In this document: positions 33,351 to 40,868 of the stretch, in pieces
Layout: each line of letters starts with the position of its first letter
How positions within the stretch are numbered: the first letter of the stretch is position 1
Source of the DNA: Pedobacter psychrodurus
Lineage (GTDB): Bacteria > Bacteroidota > Bacteroidia > Sphingobacteriales > Sphingobacteriaceae
Length of the DNA stretch: 45,746 nucleotides
Direction: 5' to 3'
Assembly (NCBI RefSeq): GCF_004331735.1
Contig: NZ_SJSO01000033.1
Span: forward strand, 1 to 45,746
The notes under the pieces: model-generated
The model's input: only the letters and a program-made list of their open reading frames with translations
Told to the model about the DNA's origin: nothing
Database searches by the model: none
Program-made: the position numbers and the translations under genes

Positions 33351-34067
33351 ATGAAGTTAGATATTTTAGTGATAGCCGTGCACCCTGATGATGCAGAGCT
33401 TTGCTGTTCAGGTACTATTTTAAAACATATTGCCCTTGGTAAAAAAGTTGGAATTGTAGATTTAACCAGAGGCGAACTGGGCACACGAGGTACAGCAGAA
33501 ACAAGAGATGAGGAAGCGGCAGCCTCCGCTAAAATTTTGGGTTTACATGCGCGTGAAAATTTAAGATTGAGGGATGGCTTTTTTCAGAATGATGAGTTTC
33601 ATCGATTGGAAGTGATTAAAGCCATTAGGAAATATCAACCCGAAATTATTTTAAGTAATGCTTTAGAAGACCGTCATCCTGATCATGGAAGGGCTGGCGA
33701 CCTGGTTTACGATTCGGTTTTTTTATCAGGCTTACCAAAAATAGAAACCTCAATTGATGGTATTACGCAAGAAGCACATCGCCCGAGATTGTTATTGCAA
33801 TACATTCAGGATCGATATTTAAAGCCTGATATTATTGTAGATATATCTGATCACATGGATAAGAAAATAGAATCTATTAAGGCTTTTAAAACACAATTTT
33901 ATAATCCTGATGTGGATGGATTGCAAACTTATATTTCTTCGCCGGAGTTTTTCGAAAGTGTGATTGGCCGTTCGAGAGAATTCGGTAAAAGCATTGGCGC
34001 AACTTTTGGCGAAGGCTTTACTTCGCGAAAATTGTTGGGTGTTGATAATTTATTTGATTTGAGATAG
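33351..34067 (+). CDS. bshB1: Bacillithiol biosynthesis deacetylase BshB1
   Basis: A 238-residue zinc deacetylase of the PIG-L/LmbE family that removes acetyl from GlcNAc-malate in bacillithiol synthesis. The start is the ATG at 33351 (MKLDILVIAVHPDD), rather than six codons earlier. Metal and catalytic motifs are AVHPDDAELCCSGT and RHPDHGRAGDL; DLTRGELGTRGTAETRDEEA is characteristic of BshB1. The other bsh genes are not in the window. A palindromic repeat follows and separates it from the acyl-CoA dehydrogenase gene. Confidence 0.93.
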   Translation: MKLDILVIAVHPDDAELCCSGTILKHIALGKKVGIVDLTRGELGTRGTAETRDEEAAASAKILGLHARENLRLRDGFFQNDEFHRLEVIKAIRKYQPEIILSNALEDRHPDHGRAGDLVYDSVFLSGLPKIETSIDGITQEAHRPRLLLQYIQDRYLKPDIIVDISDHMDKKIESIKAFKTQFYNPDVDGLQTYISSPEFFESVIGRSREFGKSIGATFGEGFTSRKLLGVDNLFDLR

Positions 34068-34074
34068 GGGAATT

Positions 34075-34188
34075 GTCATTCTGAGCGCAGCGAAGAATCT
34101 CCAAATTGAAAAGTACTTACTTGATTTGCTGCACAATTATCATTTTGTTCTTTTTTGGCTGTGGATTCTTCGCTACGCTCAGAATGAC
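34075..34188. repeat. GTCAT-ended palindrome, near-perfect 25-bp arms
   Basis: Left arm 34075-34099 starts GTCATTCTGAGCGCAGCG; right arm 34164-34188 is its reverse complement with a single mismatch. The 64-base centre is not coding. It separates bshB1 from the acyl-CoA dehydrogenase gene and lies inside an upstream open extension of the latter, showing that extension is not real protein. Confidence 0.8.
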
Positions 34189-34243
34189 AGAACCCACCGC
34201 CAACAAAACCGCTGCTTATTTGTTATTCTCAAAACGAATAATA

Positions 34244-35605
34244 ATGGCGAATATATTCTCTTCTCTCAAAAACGCGTACAATCTTTTCAAACATGTAGAT
34301 TTCGATAAGTTAGAAGCTTTATCGAAAAAAGTCGATTTACCCAAAATGGTCGAAACCATATCTAATCTGGATGATAAACAAATCCAGGGGATGATGAAAA
34401 TGATGGGTGGATCGGGCAAAAAGAAAGAATTACCACCAATTGAAGGCGATTTCTACCATTTAGGTGATGAAGCCCTAAAAGATGAAGACCGTGCGCTTCA
34501 GTTAAAAGTACGTGCGTTTTTAGAAAAGGAAGTAAAGCCCATTGTTAATCATTACTGGAACAAAGCCGAATTCCCTTTCGAAATTATCCCAAAACTTGCA
34601 GAACTTAATATTTGTGGCTTAACCTATAAAGGTTATGGCTGCCCGGGGAAATCGAATTTGATGGAAGGAATTTTAGCGATGGAAATGGCGCGGATTGATA
34701 CCTCGATTTCTACTTTTTTTGGTGTACAAAGCGGTTTGGCCATGGGATCAATCTATTTATGTGGCTCAGAAGAACAGAAACAACAGTGGTTGCCACTGAT
34801 GCAGCAATTTAAAATTATCGGTGCATTTGGACTAACTGAACCTGAAGTGGGCTCGGCTGCTGCTGGAGGACTAACTACAACCTGCAAAAAAATAGATGGC
34901 AAATGGGTGTTAAATGGTCAGAAAAAATGGATCGGTAATGCCACCTTCGCCGATATCTTAATTATTTGGGCAAGAGATGAGGAAAGTGGAGAAGTGAAGG
35001 GGTTTATTGTGAAAAAAGATAATCCTGGTTTTGCCGTAGAAAAAATGCAGGATAAAATGGCATTGCGGATTGTGCAGAATGGCATTATCACTTTAACCAA
35101 TTGCGAGGTTGAAGAAGTCGATCGCTTGCAAAATGCAAACTCTTTTAAAGATACTGCTAAGGTGCTACAAATGACAAGGGCAGGGGTTGCCTGGCAGGCT
35201 GTAGGTTGCGCTCGGGGCGCTTACGAAAATGCATTGGATTATACGAGGACCCGAGAACAGTTTGGCAAACCTATAGCTTCTTTTCAATTGATCCAAAACC
35301 ATCTGGTAGAAATGTTGTCGAATTTAACGGCAATGCAAACGCTCTGTTTTCGCTTGTCACAACTGCAGGATCAGGGGTTATTAAAAGATGAACATGCCTC
35401 GTTAGCCAAAGTATTCTGTTCGTTAAGAACGCGTGATGTGGTAAGCAGAGCAAGAGAAGTGATGGGTGGAAATGGTATTTTGCTCGAATATAACGTAGCA
35501 CGATTCGTGGCAGATGCAGAGGCGATTTATTCGTATGAGGGTACAAAAGAAATTAATACGCTGATTGTTGGACGGGCCATAACGGGATTTTCGGCTTTTG
35601 TTTAG
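34244..35605 (+). CDS. Acyl-CoA dehydrogenase, glutaryl-CoA dehydrogenase-like
   Basis: A 453-residue FAD enzyme. I start at the ATG at 34244 (MANIFSSLKN), since the frame upstream crosses a palindromic repeat. Residues 1 to about 65 are an unusual helical, Lys/Met-rich extension. The N-terminal, beta and C-terminal acyl-CoA dehydrogenase domains follow at about 75-190, 190-290 and 300-450. FAD motif: GAFGLTEPEVGSAAAG; NGQKKWIGNATFAD. The putative base Glu432 is in YSYEGTKEINTLIVGRAITG, which matches the glutaryl-CoA dehydrogenase/ACOX4 branch. Substrate not certain. Confidence 0.92.
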   Translation: MANIFSSLKNAYNLFKHVDFDKLEALSKKVDLPKMVETISNLDDKQIQGMMKMMGGSGKKKELPPIEGDFYHLGDEALKDEDRALQLKVRAFLEKEVKPIVNHYWNKAEFPFEIIPKLAELNICGLTYKGYGCPGKSNLMEGILAMEMARIDTSISTFFGVQSGLAMGSIYLCGSEEQKQQWLPLMQQFKIIGAFGLTEPEVGSAAAGGLTTTCKKIDGKWVLNGQKKWIGNATFADILIIWARDEESGEVKGFIVKKDNPGFAVEKMQDKMALRIVQNGIITLTNCEVEEVDRLQNANSFKDTAKVLQMTRAGVAWQAVGCARGAYENALDYTRTREQFGKPIASFQLIQNHLVEMLSNLTAMQTLCFRLSQLQDQGLLKDEHASLAKVFCSLRTRDVVSRAREVMGGNGILLEYNVARFVADAEAIYSYEGTKEINTLIVGRAITGFSAFV

Positions 35606-35613
35606 GGAAGGAG

Positions 35614-35664
35614 AAACTCACGAAGTTTAAAAGGGCTAATGCGCTGGGGAAACTTCGTGAGTTT
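35614..35664. terminator. Perfect 15-bp inverted repeat after acyl-CoA dehydrogenase
   Basis: AAACTCACGAAGTTT (35614-35628) and its exact reverse complement (35650-35664) flank 21 bases. There is no T-tract, so it may act as a Rho-linked or processing hairpin, or be another mobile palindrome. Confidence 0.5.
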
Positions 35665-35754
35665 ACAGTAGGGCTGGAATGGCTAATTAGTAGAAAGTAA
35701 AGGCAAGGTTTTTCTTCTTTTTTTGGAAATGAATGTCAGTATTTCTTGGCTGTT

Positions 35755-35913
35755 GTAGTCCTGCCATTCGCTTTATCCCGATGAAAAATCGGGATGCTCG
35801 CTGCTGTCAGGTTTATTTAACAGCGGTTTGTGTTCTGGACACCAACTTTGTGCCTAAACCCGATTGGCATAGATGCCGATTCTTCATCGGCAGAAACAAA
35901 AGCGGAACTGTAG
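35755..35913. repeat. Paired TAAACCYGA element, opposed modules
   Basis: Left module 35755-35815 is in reverse orientation (minus strand: TAAACCTGACAGCAGCGAGC, hairpin ATCCCGATTTTTCATCGGGAT, then AAGCGAATGGCAGGACTAC). Right module 35855-35913 is forward (TAAACCCGATTGGCATAG, hairpin GCCGATTCTTCATCGGC, then AAGCGGAACTGTAG). The two are about 40 bases apart and together form a large imperfect palindrome, each module holding its own small hairpin. Confidence 0.75.
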
Positions 35914-35998
35914 TTGCCAAATGCACAGAAACCTTCATTTTCAAATCAATAAGAATTATATCTTTTAGGCAATCAACTTCTGGAATTTTACCCTCTGT

Positions 35999-36400
35999 TT
36001 AATACGGATGTTTATTAAATGCTACCTGACTCATAGCACTTTTTTCGTACAACGCAATGCAGGATTTGTTAAACTTTAGATCAAAATTTATTTCTCCTGG
36101 TTGCAATTTTTTTGGAATATTTTCGCTTTGCATGAAAAAGTAAACTTTTGTATTGCCGTATTTGGTATGGGGCATTAAATTGCCATAATCTTCCATTTCT
36201 TTCCATACAGAATCTTTAACCGTTACTACATAAATCCGTTGTACAGGGCCAGTGTTATTTGCATTCCTATACTTGACAATTTCTTTAAAACCAGCTTTCA
36301 TATCCGCAATCCCAGGCTGATCAAAAATATCTTTAACCATAAAAAAAATCAATACTAAAATCCCCGCAACAAAGAAATAAACTAATGATTTTCTATTCAT
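35999..36400 (-). CDS. Small membrane-anchored protein, unknown
   Basis: A 133-residue protein with one N-terminal transmembrane helix (LVYFFVAGILVLIFFMV, about 7-23) and a periplasmic-type remainder including RIYVVTVKDSVWKEMEDYGN and NTKVYFFMQSENIPKKLQPG. I do not recognise the family. It starts two bases after the lysine 6-transaminase stop codon, so it is in the same operon. No catalytic motif seen. Confidence 0.7.
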   Translation of the reverse strand: MNRKSLVYFFVAGILVLIFFMVKDIFDQPGIADMKAGFKEIVKYRNANNTGPVQRIYVVTVKDSVWKEMEDYGNLMPHTKYGNTKVYFFMQSENIPKKLQPGEINFDLKFNKSCIALYEKSAMSQVAFNKHPY

Positions 36401-36402
36401 GC

Positions 36403-37734
36403 CTACAATAAAGGCAATATTTTATTTATAACCGTCAAGCCTTCGTCAATATGTTTTTGTTCGATGCAAAGTGCCGGACGAAAACGTATGGTTTTCTCAC
36501 CACAGCCCAAAAACATCACATTGTTTTCCAATCCTTTTCCAATAAATGCATTACGCATTTCTTTTGTAGGGAAATCAAAAGAACACAACAAGCCTCTTCC
36601 TCGGACATTTGTCATTTGATCAAATTTATGCGATAAGCTTTCTAAGTTATCTCTCAAGTAAGCACCAACATTTGCCGCATTTTCACATAGCTGATCTTCC
36701 TTTACAATTTGTAAGATCTGCGTTGAACGGACCATATCCACGAGATTACCGCCCCATGTTGAGTTAATCCGGCTTGGCACTTTAAATACATTGGTTTCAA
36801 CCTCATCTACTTTATGGCCAACCAGGATGCCACAAACCTGCATTTTTTTTCCAAAAGCCAAAATATCAGGTCTCGCTTTTTCGCTAAAATGCTGGTGGCA
36901 CCAGAATTTACCCGTTAAACCAACACCAGTTTGCACTTCATCATAAATTAAGAAGGCATCATTTTCATCAGCCAAAGCCTTAAGTTGAATCAAAAACTCT
37001 TCCCGTAGGTGATTATCTCCACCTTCAGATTGGATTGGCTCTACAATTATGGCACAGATATCATCTTTGTGATCAACAAAAGCTTTTTTGATCTGAGCTA
37101 AAGATGTTTCTTCGGTTTGAACAGCATGACTTAAATTATGTCCAGAAAGTGGAAATTTAACTTCTGGAACAGCAACCCTTGGCCAATCGAACTTAGCAAA
37201 CCACTTGGTTTTATCGGGCAGGGTATTGGTTAAGCTTAAAGTGTAACCCGTTCTGCCATGAAAAGCCCTTTCGAAGTGTAAAACTTTAAAGCCTTTTTCT
37301 TCAGTATATCCTTTTGCAAAGTTTTTCTGAACTTTCCAGTCCATGGCTACCTTAATTGCATTTTCTACCGCTAAGCCACCACCGGCAATAAAAAAAGCAT
37401 GTGGCAGATAATCGGGAATACCAACTTTAGAAAATGTTTCAACAAACTGAGCATACTGTTGGGTGTAAACATCAGAGTTCGATGGATTGGCTAAAGCAGC
37501 GAGGAGAAGATTTTTTTTAAACGCTTCATCATCGATCATTTTAGGGTGGTTATAACCCAAAGGAACGGAAGCAAAACAAGTGAAAAAATCGAGTAAAGTT
37601 CTGTTGTATTTAGCATCGTAAATATAAGCACCATGACTCTTTTCCATATCATAAGTCAGGTCGAAACCATCGGCCAAAATGTGCTTACTTAACGATTCGT
37701 TAACGCGATCTGCAGGTACTGTTAATTGATACAT
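36403..37734 (-). CDS. lat: L-lysine 6-transaminase
   Basis: A 443-residue class III PLP aminotransferase moving the epsilon-amino group of lysine to 2-oxoglutarate, giving allysine/piperideine-6-carboxylate. I choose ATG 37732-37734 (MYQLTVPADRVNES): the longer TTG version begins inside the promoter box. Family marks are the N-terminal DFFTCFASVPLGYNHPKM, the AFHGRTGYTLSLTNT stretch, the cofactor Asp in LIYDEVQTGVGLTGKFW, and the PLP lysine in LAFGKKMQVCG, which is typical of the lysine-epsilon group. A small membrane protein gene follows directly. Confidence 0.9.
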   Translation of the reverse strand: MYQLTVPADRVNESLSKHILADGFDLTYDMEKSHGAYIYDAKYNRTLLDFFTCFASVPLGYNHPKMIDDEAFKKNLLLAALANPSNSDVYTQQYAQFVETFSKVGIPDYLPHAFFIAGGGLAVENAIKVAMDWKVQKNFAKGYTEEKGFKVLHFERAFHGRTGYTLSLTNTLPDKTKWFAKFDWPRVAVPEVKFPLSGHNLSHAVQTEETSLAQIKKAFVDHKDDICAIIVEPIQSEGGDNHLREEFLIQLKALADENDAFLIYDEVQTGVGLTGKFWCHQHFSEKARPDILAFGKKMQVCGILVGHKVDEVETNVFKVPSRINSTWGGNLVDMVRSTQILQIVKEDQLCENAANVGAYLRDNLESLSHKFDQMTNVRGRGLLCSFDFPTKEMRNAFIGKGLENNVMFLGCGEKTIRFRPALCIEQKHIDEGLTVINKILPLL

Positions 37735-37755
37735 AAACTTGGATTTGGTATATTC

Positions 37756-37785
37756 CAAATTTAGTTAAATGTGCCTAAAATCAAA
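37756..37785 (-). promoter_or_regulatory. Promoter of lat, TTTG-N18-TAAATTTG
   Basis: On the minus strand the -33 TTTG (complement of 37782-37785) and -7 TAAATTTG (37763-37756) are 18 bases apart, the same spacing as at gpmI. The ATG follows 21 bases after the box. The upstream TTG start lies within the box and is excluded. Confidence 0.75.
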
Positions 37786-38085
37786 ATTTAAGCACTTTTT
37801 GTACGCTTTACATAAAAAATAGGTTTAAACTGTTTAAAGTATGATTATAGACAAAATCGGGTTTTGGACTTCACCAATGTGGAAAACTTTTTGTGAAAAA
37901 ACTTCCCGAAAACGATTTTTAAAGTCAAATTTTAGGGTTATTAAAATTAATATTACGAATCACTGGCGATTAAAGAAATTAATAAATAAATCAGCAGATA
38001 TTGGTTACCTTTAATTGATTTATCAGACATTTAATGCTGTATCGGTTGATTAGCATATTTTAAAAATATTATCGAATTAAGTATT
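37786..38085. other. AT-rich gap between lat and GNAT gene
   Basis: No gene. Two DnaA-box-like words 14 bases apart, TGTGGAAAA (37878-37886) and TGTGAAAAA (37892-37900), each one mismatch from the consensus TGTGNATAA, sit next to an AT-rich stretch. Otherwise featureless. Confidence 0.4.
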
Positions 38086-38391
38086 ATGGCAGAAGTTAAA
38101 TTAAATATCCAAAAGGAAGAGCCTAGCGCATTTGAACTTTATGATGAAGGTGACAAATATGGAGAAATGGTTTTTGATATTCAGGGAGAAAATTTAACGG
38201 TTTATCATACCGAAATTGACCCGGAAAAAGAGGGCAAAGGTTATGCAAAACTATTGCTTGATGCGATGGTAAATTATGTACGGACAAATAACCTGAAGGT
38301 AATTCCACTGTGCCCTTACGTGCACCTACAATTTAAACGCCACGAAGAACTTTACAGAGAGATCTGGAACAAAGTGTGTGAAAGCGATTAA
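38086..38391 (+). CDS. Small GNAT-fold N-acetyltransferase (YidJ/NATD1-like)
   Basis: A 101-residue protein of the short GNAT group. The acetyl-CoA-binding loop is EKEGKGYAKLLLDAMV, preceded by a beta-strand pair (ENLTVYHTEIDPE) and followed by KVIPLCPYVHLQFKRHEEL, the hallmark C-P-Y/F-V stretch of this group. Target unknown. No clear promoter box; no co-oriented close neighbour. Confidence 0.87.
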   Translation: MAEVKLNIQKEEPSAFELYDEGDKYGEMVFDIQGENLTVYHTEIDPEKEGKGYAKLLLDAMVNYVRTNNLKVIPLCPYVHLQFKRHEELYREIWNKVCESD

Positions 38392-38414
38392 TCGATAAAT
38401 AATGCTTGAATTAA

Positions 38415-38603
38415 ATTCGGGAAAGCTGCTTAGTCAAGTATTTTGATCTGGATATTTCCAGAAAACGTTTTAGTAATTGTTTTCATGCTATTTCGCTCGA
38501 AACCATCGAACAAGGTATTAATGTAGGCGTATCAAAGAAATTAAATATGCTTCAACAGCATTATTCAATGTGTGTAAATAATGCATCTTCATCTATTATT
38601 TAG
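38415..38603 (+). pseudogene. Possible gene remnant
   Basis: A 62-codon open stretch between TAA (38412) and TAG (38601-38603) with protein-like composition (fragments KYFDLDISRKRFSNCFH and SLETIEQGINVGVSKKLN) but no start codon until near its end. It could be the tail of a decayed gene or chance. I see no family match. It sits in a 410-base gap. Confidence 0.2.
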
Positions 38604-38801
38604 TAGCCTTGCTCTATTTTTATTTCATTCGAAAGAAAATAGCAATACTTTTATAACAAGAATCAAATCAACGGGACGATTTAGAGATCTTATTGGGGTT
38701 CCTCAGCAATGAGGACCCTTTTTTTATTCAGGGCCAATAAGATTGATCAGATAGTTAAGCGCATCTGCAAAATGAAGTGGCATCAAAGATGGTATACCAG
38801 T
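38604..38801. other. Rest of the gap before the PLP deaminase
   Basis: No gene. Apart from the hairpin at 38692-38727 nothing recognisable; the sequence after it is AT-rich. Confidence 0.5.
38695..38727 (+). terminator. Orphan intrinsic terminator
   Basis: GGGTTCCTCA pairs with TGAGGACCC (one bulged T) around a 4-5 base loop, followed by seven T. It points along the + strand but lies about 300 bases past the GNAT gene, so it either ends a long 3' tail or a separate small RNA. Confidence 0.6.
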
Positions 38802-39671
38802 TTAAAACTTATCCTTCATGCCAAAGAGGCCCATTAGCCCTCCCGTATGAATAGCTAACACTTTTTCATTTTTACCAATAACTCCTTGTTTTGCTAAGTC
38901 CTGGATGGCATAAAACATTTTTGCGGTATAAACAGGGTCTAAAAGCAGTCCGGTTTTTGAAGTAAAGGTTTTGATGAAGCTGATCAGTTCAGGAGTGGTT
39001 TTTGCATAGCCTCCAAAATGATAATCGAGGTGAAGTTCAAGATGGTTGGATATAGGTGTATATTTCGCTATTTCCTCTTTGATAAAGGAAGCACCTTTTA
39101 ACACAGGTATAATATGGAGTTTTGTATTTAAACCATGTTGCTGGATCCCGCTCAATAAGCCTGCTGCTGTGGTTCCTGTTCCGGCAGCGCAAAATATATG
39201 ATCGTATGGTTCTGTCAGTTCGTCAATTACCTCTGCACAGCCAATAGTGGCTTCAACTGATGCACCCCCTTCGTTTATAAAATAAGCTTGAGTGTCAGAC
39301 GCAAAATATTGGTCAAACAATTTGTGTTTGTCCCGATAACTTTCTCGGTCGGTAAAAATGAGTTCCATCCCAAATAAACTGCACAGCAATAACATCTCAT
39401 TTTTTACCTCTTCTCCACGTACAAAAGCAGTAGCAGTTAACCCGGATCTTGATGCTGCTGCGGCAGTTGCCACAAGGTGGTTAGAATAGGCGCCCCCGAA
39501 GGTTACCAGATGCGTTTTGTTTTCTGCTTGGGCCTTGGCTAAAATGTATTTGAGTTTACGCCATTTGTTGCCGGAAATATAAGGATCAATAAGGTCATCC
39601 CTTTTAACAAACAGGTTATTAAAAGGTGCAAATGTTATTTTATGTACAGGGCTATATATTTCTTCGAACAC
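38802..39671 (-). CDS. D-cysteine desulfhydrase / ACC deaminase family PLP enzyme
   Basis: A 289-residue fold-II PLP enzyme. The PLP lysine is in SGNKWRKLKY, the phosphate-binding loop in AAGTGTTAAGLLSG, and the conserved GGAYSNHLVATAAA segment binds the substrate carboxylate. Desulfhydrase and 1-aminocyclopropane-1-carboxylate deaminase cannot be separated confidently; desulfhydrase is commoner in heterotrophs. It begins with a GTG (39669-39671). Upstream lies the terminator of the outer-membrane protein gene, so it probably has its own promoter within a very short gap or relies on read-through. Confidence 0.85.
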   Translation of the reverse strand: MFEEIYSPVHKITFAPFNNLFVKRDDLIDPYISGNKWRKLKYILAKAQAENKTHLVTFGGAYSNHLVATAAAASRSGLTATAFVRGEEVKNEMLLLCSLFGMELIFTDRESYRDKHKLFDQYFASDTQAYFINEGGASVEATIGCAEVIDELTEPYDHIFCAAGTGTTAAGLLSGIQQHGLNTKLHIIPVLKGASFIKEEIAKYTPISNHLELHLDYHFGGYAKTTPELISFIKTFTSKTGLLLDPVYTAKMFYAIQDLAKQGVIGKNEKVLAIHTGGLMGLFGMKDKF

Positions 39672-39682
39672 GTGTAAAAATA

Positions 39683-39711
39683 AAAAACACCTGAGTATTT
39701 CAGGTGTTTTT
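39683..39711 (-). terminator. Terminator after the DUF6588-like gene
   Basis: Perfect 12-bp arms AAAAACACCTGA (39683-39694) and TCAGGTGTTTTT (39700-39711) with a 5-base loop. On the minus strand it follows the outer-membrane protein gene by 25 bases and precedes the GTG of the PLP enzyme by 11. Confidence 0.85.
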
Positions 39712-39736
39712 AAGCATTATTATATTCGAAAATTAA

Positions 39737-40765
39737 TTATTTGCCGATACCAAAACCGAAACCAGCATTAACCATACTGTATTTTGCCGCAGTATATGAA
39801 CTGTAAAACTTAAAGAAACCAAACTTCAACTGAAAGCCTAAACTTCCTCTTACGCCATCAATATCGGTTTGTTTCACTGAAATTGGATCAATATAAGTGG
39901 CATTGCTGGCACCATCTTCAAATTTATAAGTACCAAGCGCCTTTAAATTGGTGTTCGAGGTTTGGTAACCGATGCTGGCAAAAGGGGTGAAAAACAAGAT
40001 TTTTTTAGAAACGATGGCATCAAAATTTACGCCATTGAATTTGGCATCAATACGCTGATCTGAATTTGCAGTATTATTGATATTCAAAGGTAAATTATAT
40101 TTGTACTGGGTAAAGCCTCCTGCTATTGCAATATCTACAGGAATTAATTTCTCTGTAGTTGAGCCCATAAAAAGAGGTAAAAGTTCAACTTTTGCACCGA
40201 AACCGATCATCGATAAGCTACCTAAATCGCTACCTAATTTAATTTTTGGCATTGCTCTTAAGGTAACATCAATGTTTTTGGGTAAGCCCAAAGTAGCCTG
40301 TATCTGCAATGATGGAACAACATGGAAACCTACACCTTGAGGAAGGTTGAAAAACTTACCTGTAGGGATACCACTGCTTGTATAAATTTGCATTTTGCCA
40401 CCTTCATTATCATCCCCAAATGCCGTCGGACCAATAGATGATGCTCCTGGAGCAGGTTTAATGTTGTTTAACCCTAATGCATTTACATCATAACTTCTGC
40501 CTGATTGTGGAACAAAAGCTGCCGATCCCGAAACCCTTAGATCGAACTTTAAAAATCCTTTCGATTTGGCCGTGTTCGACCATCCATCTGTCAATCCTAA
40601 GCCTAAACCTTTGTACAAAGGATCAAAATAGGCATTAACCAGTTTGGTTGCATCTGCGGGGCCTCCAACAAATAGGCCTCCAACATCTTGTTGAGCACTC
40701 GCTTTTTGAACCATCACCAATAAAAATAAGGCGCATAACGCCTTTAAAGAGTAGCATTTTTTCAT
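39737..40765 (-). CDS. Outer-membrane beta-barrel protein, DUF6588-like
   Basis: A 342-residue exported protein with a signal peptide (1-24, ending KASAQ). The mature sequence is rich in alternating hydrophobic strands and glycine (GLGLGLTDGWSNTAKSKG; LSMIGFGAKVELLP) and ends in a barrel-type C-terminus (YSMVNAGFGFGIGK). This matches a Bacteroidota family annotated as DUF6588; I am less sure of the number than of the barrel character. Function unknown. A near -7 box TATCTTTA lies upstream. Confidence 0.75.
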   Translation of the reverse strand: MKKCYSLKALCALFLLVMVQKASAQQDVGGLFVGGPADATKLVNAYFDPLYKGLGLGLTDGWSNTAKSKGFLKFDLRVSGSAAFVPQSGRSYDVNALGLNNIKPAPGASSIGPTAFGDDNEGGKMQIYTSSGIPTGKFFNLPQGVGFHVVPSLQIQATLGLPKNIDVTLRAMPKIKLGSDLGSLSMIGFGAKVELLPLFMGSTTEKLIPVDIAIAGGFTQYKYNLPLNINNTANSDQRIDAKFNGVNFDAIVSKKILFFTPFASIGYQTSNTNLKALGTYKFEDGASNATYIDPISVKQTDIDGVRGSLGFQLKFGFFKFYSSYTAAKYSMVNAGFGFGIGK

Positions 40766-40856
40766 ATAAATAATTTAGAATGTTTTGATTGAGCGTAAAG
40801 ATAGCGCTGTTTTTTCGAAAACTGCAATCATTGAAAAATTCTTGGAGTTAAAAGTT

Positions 40857-40864
40857 TATTTTTG
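40857..40864 (+). promoter_or_regulatory. -7 box TATTTTTG four bases before the RluD-like gene
   Basis: Perfect TAnnTTTG; CGCC separates it from the ATG at 40869. It excludes the longer frame starting at 40785, which would begin upstream of the promoter, and it implies a leaderless message. Confidence 0.65.
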
Positions 40865-40868
40865 CGCC

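Larger units (their letters stand above)
35606..35998. other. Repeat-filled gap
   Basis: 393 bases without a gene: a 15-bp inverted repeat, then a paired TAAACCYGA element (35755-35913). The last about 85 bases show nothing recognisable. Confidence 0.6.

Noticed and set aside
34106..34243. 46-codon upstream extension of the acyl-CoA dehydrogenase
   Set aside because: It is made mostly of one arm and the centre of a palindromic repeat; the ATG at 34244 begins normal protein sequence.
35733..36002. 89-codon + strand frame
   Set aside because: It lies across the paired repeat element and its hairpins; another repeat copy at 42.9 kb does not keep it open.
40785..40868. 28-codon upstream extension of the RluD-like gene
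   Set aside because: The -7 box at 40857-40864 lies within it, so it is not transcribed from that promoter.
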